20,254 nt of DNA from ZC4RG19 sp017577565 (GTDB lineage Bacteria > Actinomycetota > Acidimicrobiia > Acidimicrobiales > VFJN01): positions 1-20,254 of the forward strand of contig VSCH01000050.1 of NCBI GenBank assembly GCA_047459075.1. The letters run 5' to 3'. The notes under the pieces are model-generated. The model ran no database searches and was not told where the DNA came from. It saw only the letters and a program-made list of their open reading frames with translations. This document shows, in pieces, positions 5,944-11,861 of this stretch; position 1 is the stretch's first letter, and each line of letters begins with the position of its first letter. Position numbers and translations under genes: made by a program.

Positions 5944-8325
5944 GTGAGGTTGCACCCAGACCGGCGCCCGGCTCGTCACCGGCGCCTCCTCGCCCTGGCC
6001 TGCGCCGCGCTCGTCGCGGGGGCTTGCACGGGATCGGGCTCGGGGTCCGGCAGCGACGAGGCCGGCGACGACCGGGGCGCCGCGTCGCCGTACGCCCCCG
6101 GCTGGTCGGCCGTCCACGCGGATGCCGCCAACTCCGACCACGCCGCCGTCGAGGGACCGGCGAACGTCGAGCCGGCCTGGACCCGCCAGCTCGACGGCGA
6201 CATGCGCATCGGCGACCTCGAGTGGACGATCAACCTGGGACCGACGAGCGACCCCGACGGCCAGCTCTACGTCACCTCGACCGTGCCCGGCTGCCACCTG
6301 CAGGCGCTGGACGCCGCCACCGGCGAGACCCGCTGGTGCGCCGAGCAGGTGGCGCTGCCGGCCGTCGTCTCCTCGCCCCTGGTCGACGAGGACGGCCGCC
6401 TGTTCGTCGCCGACGGCACCGCCATGCGGGCCTTCGACCGCGACGGCGAGGAGCTGTGGTCGCAGCCGATCGTCGGCGTGCCGCTGTCGGCCCAGTTCAC
6501 CCCCGGCGGCAACCTGGTCTTCGTCACCCACGTCGGCGTCGTGTACCTGCTCGACCGCGCCACCGGCGAGCCGGTCGTCGACCCCGTCGCGCTGGTGCCC
6601 GACCCCTCCTGGGACCCCGGCAAGCCGCTGTGGCCCTGCGCCCGGGGGACCGAGGGCTGCCCGAGCGCCAACACGCCGGCCGTCGACATGGCGACCGGGC
6701 GGCTCTTCTTCACCTGGTGGGAGCCGGGCGCCCCCCGGGCGGGGATCCGGGCCGTGCAGATCGACGAGGGGCCCGAGCCCGCCGTCACCGACCTCTGGGC
6801 CAACGACTCGCTGCCCGGCGGCACCGGCGCGAGCCCCACCCTGTCCCCCGACGGCAGCCGCCTCTACGTCACCGACAACGAGGGCCACGCCCACGCGCTC
6901 GACGCCGCCACCGGCGAGGTGATCTGGAGCCACGACATCGGCATCGCCGCGGGCGGCAGCCTGTCGCTGTCCCCGGACGGCCTGATCATCCCGCCCGGCG
7001 GCCCGCTCCTCGCCCTCCGCGACGACGGTGACCGGGCCACCGAGGTCTGGCGGGTCGACGGGCTGGTGAACATGGGCATCGCCACCCAGGCCGCGGGCCA
7101 CAAGGCCTACGCGACCGTGCTGCGGGCCCCGAACGAGCTCGACCTCGTCGTCGTCGACACCCACACCGGCGAGGTCCTCGACCGGGAGCGGCTGGAGGGC
7201 GAGAACCGCTTCAGCGTCGGGATCACCCTCGGCCCCGACGGCACGGTCTTCGTGCCCACCATCGTCGGCACCCTGGCCGCCTTCCGGCCGGCTGGCACCC
7301 CGGCACCGATCGGCGACGAGTGGCCGACGGCCACCCCCGAGGAGGCGGGCCTCGACCCCGACGCGCTGGCGTCGCTGCTCGCCGAGGCCGAGGCCGCCGG
7401 CTCCCACTGCGTGGCCGTGGTGCGGGACGGCGAGCTGGTCGCCGAGGCCAGCTGGCCCGGCCCCGAGGCCGAGCCCCGCGAGGTCTTCTCGATCACCAAG
7501 TCGCTCACCAGCGTCCTCGTCGGCATCGCCGAGCGCGACGGGCTGCTGTCCGTCACCGACCCGGTGGCCCGCTACGTCCCCGAGTGGGAGGGCACGCCGT
7601 CGGCCGGGGTGACGATCGAGCACCTGCTGGCCAACGTCTCCGGGCGCCACTGGGACCCGGCCACCGACTACGGCGAGATGGCGCTGCGGGCCGAGGACAA
7701 GACGGCCTTCGCCGTCGGCCTCGACCAGCAGCACGAGCCGGGCACGGTCTGGGCCTACAACAACTCGGCGATCCAGGTGCTGTCCCGGGTCATCGAGGAG
7801 GCCACCGGGGTCGACGCCGCCGAGTACGCCGAGCGCGAGGTGTTCGGGCCGCTGGGGATGGCCGACTCCGAGCTGGGTCGCGACGCCGCCGGCAACCCGA
7901 CGACGTTCATGGGCCTGCGTTCGACCTGCACCGACGTCGCCCGCCTCGGCCAGCTGATGCTGCAGGAGGGCCGGTGGGGCGACGAGCAGGTGCTGTCGCC
8001 GGACTTCGTCGCCCGGGCGACGTCGCCCTCCACCGAGCTGAACGCGGCCTACGGCTGGCTGTGGTGGGTCAACGGCGACGGCCCGATCGCCGGCCCCCGC
8101 CTCGCCACCTCGGGCGAGGACGACGGCGGGGCGTTCCCGGGGCCGCTCGTCCCGGAGGCGCCGCCGGACACGTTCTGGGCCCTCGGGCTGCAGGACCAGG
8201 TGATGGCCGTCGTCCCGGCGCACGGGATCGTCGCCGTGCGGCTCGGCCCGGCACCCCCGCCCGACCACCCCTTCGGCGTCCAGGAGCTGACGACCGGCGT
8301 GCTGGCCGCCGTCGCCGACGGCTGA
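5944..8325 (+). CDS. Lipoprotein with PQQ-type beta-propeller fused to a beta-lactamase-fold serine hydrolase
   Basis: A 793-residue exported protein. An arginine-rich n-region, a hydrophobic stretch and Cys28 in LVAGACTGSGSG look like a lipoprotein signal, though residue -3 is Ala. Residues about 45-455 hold PQQ/WD-like propeller blades with recurring LYVTS, ALDAATGE and RLYVTD units. Residues about 462-793 form a class C beta-lactamase/6-aminohexanoate-dimer-hydrolase type domain: SITK (Ser516 to Lys519) holds the nucleophile and base, YNN (605-607) is the Tyr-x-Asn motif, and FWALGLQDQ sits where NylB-like enzymes have a Gly-rich motif. It should be an anchored extracytoplasmic hydrolase of an amide or ester; the substrate is unknown. 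An ATG at 5926 is in frame but would lie inside the palindrome and add six residues. A convergent TetR gene follows. Confidence 0.9.
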   Translation: MRLHPDRRPARHRRLLALACAALVAGACTGSGSGSGSDEAGDDRGAASPYAPGWSAVHADAANSDHAAVEGPANVEPAWTRQLDGDMRIGDLEWTINLGPTSDPDGQLYVTSTVPGCHLQALDAATGETRWCAEQVALPAVVSSPLVDEDGRLFVADGTAMRAFDRDGEELWSQPIVGVPLSAQFTPGGNLVFVTHVGVVYLLDRATGEPVVDPVALVPDPSWDPGKPLWPCARGTEGCPSANTPAVDMATGRLFFTWWEPGAPRAGIRAVQIDEGPEPAVTDLWANDSLPGGTGASPTLSPDGSRLYVTDNEGHAHALDAATGEVIWSHDIGIAAGGSLSLSPDGLIIPPGGPLLALRDDGDRATEVWRVDGLVNMGIATQAAGHKAYATVLRAPNELDLVVVDTHTGEVLDRERLEGENRFSVGITLGPDGTVFVPTIVGTLAAFRPAGTPAPIGDEWPTATPEEAGLDPDALASLLAEAEAAGSHCVAVVRDGELVAEASWPGPEAEPREVFSITKSLTSVLVGIAERDGLLSVTDPVARYVPEWEGTPSAGVTIEHLLANVSGRHWDPATDYGEMALRAEDKTAFAVGLDQQHEPGTVWAYNNSAIQVLSRVIEEATGVDAAEYAEREVFGPLGMADSELGRDAAGNPTTFMGLRSTCTDVARLGQLMLQEGRWGDEQVLSPDFVARATSPSTELNAAYGWLWWVNGDGPIAGPRLATSGEDDGGAFPGPLVPEAPPDTFWALGLQDQVMAVVPAHGIVAVRLGPAPPPDHPFGVQELTTGVLAAVADG

Positions 8326-8338
8326 CCCGGCCCTCGCC

Positions 8339-8362
8339 CCCCCGACGGCTCGCCGCCGGGGG
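8339..8362. terminator. Hairpin between convergent hydrolase and tetR genes
   Basis: CCCCCGACGG (8339-8348) pairs with CCGCCGGGGG (8353-8362), with one A-C mismatch and a four-base loop. It sits exactly between the two convergent stop codons. There is no T-tract, but strong stems without one are common as terminators in high-GC actinobacteria. It probably works in both directions. Confidence 0.5.
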
Positions 8363-9073
8363 TCAGCCCGCGGGCGCCGCCGGCTCGGTCGCCCCGCCCC
8401 GGCCCCGCGCCGCCCGGGCGGCGGCCAGCGTGGCCGGCGACGGCGGCGCGGTGAGCGCGGCGACGAGCACGTCGAGCAGGTTCTCCAGGAACAGCTCGAC
8501 GTCCGCGGGGTCGTCGTGGCCGGGGTCGTCGTCGATGAGCCGGGCGCGGAGCCCGAAGGAGCTGAGCAGGTGGCCCCGCAGGTCGGCCAGCCGCTCCCGC
8601 CGCACCGGCGAGGGCAGCTCCGGCAGCGCGGCGTGCAACCAGCGCACGACCCGGGCGCCGGCGGCGGCGTCGACCTCGACCTCGCGGGCGCTGCGGAAGG
8701 CCTCGTCGTAGGCCAGCGACGGGTGGCTGAGCTGGGCCACCAGCCGCAGGTGGGCCCGACCGACGGGGTCGTGGAGGTCGTCGGCCATCGGCGCGGCGAG
8801 CGCGTGCACGAGGGCCCGGAGGTCGCCGGTGCGCCCGGTCGCCTCGATCTCGTCCGCCAGCACGGCCCGCCGCCGCTCCACGGCGGTGAGGTGGACCCGG
8901 AGGATCTCGGTCAGCAGGCCGCGCCGGCTGCCGAAGTGGTAGTGCAGCGCCGACTCGTTGCGGGCCCCGACCGCCTCGTGGAGCGCCTTGACCGACACGC
9001 CGGTCACCCCGTGCCGGGCGAAGAGCAGCGCACCCTGCTCCAGGAGCGCCTCGCGGGTGGATCGGGTGGCCAC
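8363..9073 (-). CDS. TetR/AcrR-family transcriptional regulator
   Basis: A 236-residue regulator. The N-terminal helix-turn-helix is typical: EALLEQGALLFARHGVTGVSVKALHEAVG (8-36), then ESALHYHFGSRRGLLTEIL (40-58), where the Tyr-His-Phe segment is the usual end of the recognition helix. The C-terminal ligand-binding part has no recognisable subfamily signature. The GTG at 9073 is chosen because it starts MATRSTREALL right before the first helix and lies in the centre of a perfect palindrome. The frame stays open far upstream, but that part runs antisense through the NmrA-type gene. It lies 59 bases downstream of the NmrA-type gene on the same strand and converges with the hydrolase. Its targets are unknown apart from likely autoregulation. 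Confidence 0.9.
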   Translation of the reverse strand: MATRSTREALLEQGALLFARHGVTGVSVKALHEAVGARNESALHYHFGSRRGLLTEILRVHLTAVERRRAVLADEIEATGRTGDLRALVHALAAPMADDLHDPVGRAHLRLVAQLSHPSLAYDEAFRSAREVEVDAAAGARVVRWLHAALPELPSPVRRERLADLRGHLLSSFGLRARLIDDDPGHDDPADVELFLENLLDVLVAALTAPPSPATLAAARAARGRGGATEPAAPAG

Positions 9074-9084
9074 GCCACCCGATC
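9060..9084. promoter_or_regulatory. Perfect 11-3-11 palindrome over the tetR start (auto-operator)
   Basis: GATCGGGTGGC and GCCACCCGATC are perfectly complementary around CAC, and that CAC is the minus-strand GTG start codon. This is the expected place for self-repression by a TetR dimer. On the minus strand TAGATC lies seven bases before the start and could be a -10 box. Confidence 0.65.
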
Positions 9085-9132
9085 TACCACGCCCGGCGCG
9101 CGACGCCGGTGTCCCCGGCGCCGGCGGCGCCG

Positions 9133-9999
9133 TCAGGGGGCGGCCGGCGTCGCCGCGCCCACGTCCCAGGCGCCGGCGGCGGCCGCCTCCCGGGCGAACT
9201 CGTCGAAGTCCCGCGGCGGGCGGCCGAGCGCCCGCTGCACGCCGTCGGCGAGCGAGGCGTTGCGGCCGTCGAGGACGGTGGCGAACAGGTCGGCGAGCGC
9301 CTCGACCTCGGCCGGCGGCAGGCCGGCGGCCCGCGCCCCGGCCACGTACTCCTCCCGCGTCACCGGCACGTAGGTGACGGGGCGGCCGAGGGCCCGGGCG
9401 AGGCTGGCGGCGGCGTCGGCGAACGTCAGCAGCCGAGGCCCGGTGACCTCGTAGACCTCGCCGACGTGCCGGTCGTCGGTCAGGGCGGCGACCGCCACGT
9501 CGGCGACGTCCCACGCGTCGACGAAGGGCTCGGGGACGTCCCCGGCCGGCAGGGCGATCGCGCCCTCCACCACCTGGTCGTGGAGGAAGTGCTCGCTGAA
9601 GTTCTGGGCGAACCAGGCGGACCGCACGATCGTCCACGCCGCGCCGGAGGCCCGCAGGTCGTCCTCGGCCGCCCGGGCCAGCGGCTCGCCCCGGCCGGAG
9701 AGCAGGACGAGCCGGGTCACGCCCCGCTCGAGCGCCGCGGCGGTGAAGCGGCGGACGGTCTCGCGGGCGCCGGGCACGGCGAGGTCGGGCACGTAGGCGA
9801 CGTAGGCCGCGCCCGTGCCGTCCAGCGCCGCGGGCCAGGTGGACTCGTCGTCCCAGTCGAACGGCGGCTGCCCGCGGCGGGACGCGACGCGGTGGGGGAC
9901 CCCCAGCCGGGCCAGCCGCTCGGCGACCCGGCGCCCGGTCTTGCCGGTGCCGGCGGTGACGAGGACGGGGCGGGTGGTGGTGGTGTCGGTGGTGGTCAT
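9133..9999 (-). CDS. NmrA-family NAD(P)-binding oxidoreductase (atypical SDR)
   Basis: A 288-residue atypical short-chain dehydrogenase. The N-terminal dinucleotide motif is TAGTGKTGRRVAERL (15-29). Further segments such as RLVLLSGRGE, WTIVRSAWFAQNFSEHF, PFVDAWDVADVAVAAL and YEVTGPRLLTFADA match the bacterial branch related to the ergot alkaloid reductase (EasG/AFUA_2G17970-like) family. The Tyr-x-x-x-Lys triad of classical SDRs is not evident, so it may act as an NAD(P)-dependent reductase or as a redox sensor. The ATG at 9999 (MTTTDTTTTRP) is preferred because the fold starts right after it. An upstream ATG at 10056 is also in frame and would leave only 23 bases to the divergent AraC gene. 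Being divergent from that regulator, it is a likely target of it. Confidence 0.86.
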   Translation of the reverse strand: MTTTDTTTTRPVLVTAGTGKTGRRVAERLARLGVPHRVASRRGQPPFDWDDESTWPAALDGTGAAYVAYVPDLAVPGARETVRRFTAAALERGVTRLVLLSGRGEPLARAAEDDLRASGAAWTIVRSAWFAQNFSEHFLHDQVVEGAIALPAGDVPEPFVDAWDVADVAVAALTDDRHVGEVYEVTGPRLLTFADAAASLARALGRPVTYVPVTREEYVAGARAAGLPPAEVEALADLFATVLDGRNASLADGVQRALGRPPRDFDEFAREAAAAGAWDVGAATPAAP

Positions 10000-10067
10000 G
10001 GGGCCATCCAACGCCGGAGCGGTGAGACGCGCCATGGTCAGCAGGCGCAGATCCATGCGCGAGCGTC

Positions 10068-10073
10068 TACGAT
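10068..10073 (+). promoter_or_regulatory. -10 box for leaderless AraC-family gene
   Basis: TACGAT fits TANNNT and lies exactly six bases before the GTG at 10080, with no ribosome site. On the other strand TAGACG overlaps it (10069-10064) and lies seven bases before the alternative ATG at 10056 of the oxidoreductase gene, so the two promoters may overlap. Confidence 0.5.
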
Positions 10074-10079
10074 CCGGTC

Positions 10080-11048
10080 GTGGACGCGTTGAGCGGCCTG
10101 CTCGCCGGCCCCCGGGCGCACGGCGCCTTCCTGCTCCGGACGGTGATGACCCCGCCCTGGGCCCTCCGCATCCAGGACCGGGCGGCGCTCAGCGTCGTCG
10201 CCGTCGTCCGGGGGTCGGCCTGGATCGGCGGGGCGGGCGGCCCGCCCGTCGAGCTGCGGGAGGGCGACGTCGCCCTGGCCCGGGGACCGGACCCCTACGT
10301 CGTCGCCGACGCGCCGGAGAGCGAGCCGCAGATCGTCATCCACCCCGGCCAGCGCTGCACCACTGTGGACGGCCGCGACCTGCACGACGTCATGGCGCTG
10401 GGCGTCCGCACCTGGGGCAACGACCCCGACGGCGAGCACGTCCTGCTCACCGGCACCTACGAGACCACGACCGTCGTGGGGCGGCGCCTGCTCGGCGCCC
10501 TGCCGCCGCTCGTGCACGTGCGCCGGGACGCGTGGCGCAGCCCGCTGGTCGACCTGCTCGCCGAGGAGATCGTCACCGACCGGCCCGGCCAGGACGTCGT
10601 CCTCGACCGCCTCCTCGACCTCGTCGCCGTCCACGCGGTGCGGGCGTGGTTCGACCGCCCGGACGCCGACCCGCCGCGGTGGTACCGGGCCCACGGCGAC
10701 CCCGTCGTCGGCCGGGCGCTCCAGCTGATGCACCACCGGCCCGAGCACCCGTGGACGCTGGCCTCGCTGGCCGCCGAGTGCGGCGCATCCCGGGCCACCC
10801 TCGCCCGCCGGTTCCGCGAGCTCGTGGGCGAGACGCCCATGGGCTACCTGACGAGCTGGCGGCTGACGCTGGCCGCCGACCTGCTGCGGGAGCCCGGCAC
10901 GACGATCGGGGCCGTCGCCGCCCGGGTCGGCTACGGCAGCGCCTTCTCGCTGAGCACCGCGTTCAAGCGCCACTTCGGCGTCAGCCCCCGGGAGCACCGG
11001 CGACGGGCGCCGGCCGCGGGCACCGCGGCCCGCCGGTCCGCCGTCTGA
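10080..11048 (+). CDS. AraC-family regulator with cupin-like sensor domain
   Basis: A 322-residue regulator. The N-terminal half (about 15-190) has beta-strand-rich, cupin-like sequence typical of the AraC group with a cupin sensor, including VVAVVRGSAWI (39-49) and LREGDVALARG (59-69). The C-terminal DNA-binding domain covers about 208-305: the first helix-turn-helix is LASLAAECGASRATLARRFRE (about 227-247) and the second is IGAVAARVGYGSAFSLSTAFKRHFGVSPREHRR (about 276-308). Start is the GTG at 10080, supported by a -10 box six bases upstream. Regulators of this type often control a divergent dehydrogenase gene, which fits the NmrA-type neighbour. The inducer is unknown. Confidence 0.93.
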   Translation: MDALSGLLAGPRAHGAFLLRTVMTPPWALRIQDRAALSVVAVVRGSAWIGGAGGPPVELREGDVALARGPDPYVVADAPESEPQIVIHPGQRCTTVDGRDLHDVMALGVRTWGNDPDGEHVLLTGTYETTTVVGRRLLGALPPLVHVRRDAWRSPLVDLLAEEIVTDRPGQDVVLDRLLDLVAVHAVRAWFDRPDADPPRWYRAHGDPVVGRALQLMHHRPEHPWTLASLAAECGASRATLARRFRELVGETPMGYLTSWRLTLAADLLREPGTTIGAVAARVGYGSAFSLSTAFKRHFGVSPREHRRRAPAAGTAARRSAV

Positions 11049-11162
11049 CCGGCGGCCGGGTGGGGCGGCGCCGCCCGCGCCCGGGCGGACCGTCGCCCGG
11101 CCGCGCTCGACCGGGTCCTTCGGCCCTACCCGCGCCGGGCGGCGCGGCCGGATCATCGCGGC

Positions 11163-11765
11163 ATGCTCGCCACGAGGTCCGCCCTCGCCGTCCCCGATGC
11201 ACCGGCACCCGGTGCGGCGCGAGCGGTGACCGTCGGCATCCCCCTCGACCACGACCACGTCGCCGCCGTCCGGTGCCTGCAGCGGCGGCTCGGCGTGCCC
11301 TCCACCGATCGGTCCCCGCGCCCGCACATCACGCTCGTCGTCGTGCTCGAGGCGCCCGACCGGGTGTGCCTCGACGCCGCCGTGCAGGCCGTGGCCGCCC
11401 GGACCCTCGGGTTCACCGTGCGGGCCCGGGGCCTCGGCGTGTTCCACGACGGGGGCGGCGGCCCGGTGCTGCACGTGCCGGTGGTCCGCACGCCCGAGCT
11501 GGCCCGGCTGCACCAGGACGTCCACGACGCCGTGACCGCCGTCGGCGGGGTGGTCGAGGGCCGCAGCGCCCCGGCCTCCTGGTCGCCCCACATCACGCTG
11601 TGGGACCGGAGCCTGACGGCCGACCGCCTCGCCTGCGCGGTCGCCGACCTCGTCGCCGCGCCGCCCATCGCCTGGAGCGTGCCGGTCACGAGCCTGGTGA
11701 CGATGGACCACCGGGCCGTCGGCGCCGAGGCGCCCCTCCGCCGGGCGCCGTCCCCCGACGGCTGA
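11163..11765 (+). CDS. 2H phosphoesterase, LigT/2'-5' RNA ligase-like
   Basis: A 200-residue protein with the two His-x-Thr motifs that define the 2H superfamily: PHITLV (His55, Thr57) and SPHITLW (His143, Thr145). These enzymes open 2',3'-cyclic phosphates or join RNA ends with 2'-5' bonds. Which reaction applies here cannot be told. The ATG at 11163 gives about 20 extra residues before the first strand (AVTVGIPLDHDH), and no ribosome site is seen. GATCAT six bases upstream is a weak -10 match with the same geometry as other leaderless genes in the window. It converges on ppsA, with a strong hairpin between. It has no functional partner nearby. Confidence 0.87.
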   Translation: MLATRSALAVPDAPAPGAARAVTVGIPLDHDHVAAVRCLQRRLGVPSTDRSPRPHITLVVVLEAPDRVCLDAAVQAVAARTLGFTVRARGLGVFHDGGGGPVLHVPVVRTPELARLHQDVHDAVTAVGGVVEGRSAPASWSPHITLWDRSLTADRLACAVADLVAAPPIAWSVPVTSLVTMDHRAVGAEAPLRRAPSPDG

Positions 11766-11801
11766 CCCGCCACCCGAGGACGGGGCCGCCGGACCAGGTC
11801 G

Positions 11802-11838
11802 CCGGGCGCCCGGGGGAGGGCCGCCCCCGGGCGCCCGG
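11802..11838. terminator. Strong bidirectional terminator hairpin between ligT-like and ppsA genes
   Basis: Bases 11802-11816 and 11824-11838 form a perfect 15-bp stem made only of G-C pairs (arm begins CCGGGCGCCC) with a seven-base loop. It lies between convergent genes, so it could end both transcripts. No T-tract flanks it. Confidence 0.7.
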
Positions 11839-11861
11839 GCACGTCCGGGGGCGGGCGGCGG

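Noticed and set aside
5923..8268. Long open frame on the minus strand opposite the propeller-hydrolase gene (about 780 codons)
   Set aside because: Its product is a low-complexity Gly/Arg/Val/Asp-rich string without any fold, while the plus strand shows clear domains and motifs. Long antisense frames are expected at this GC content.
11049..11162. GC-rich gap with the 14-base palindrome GGGCGGCGCCGCCC (11063-11076) after the AraC gene
   Set aside because: It has no loop and is of simple G/C composition, so it is likely by chance here; I do not call it a terminator.
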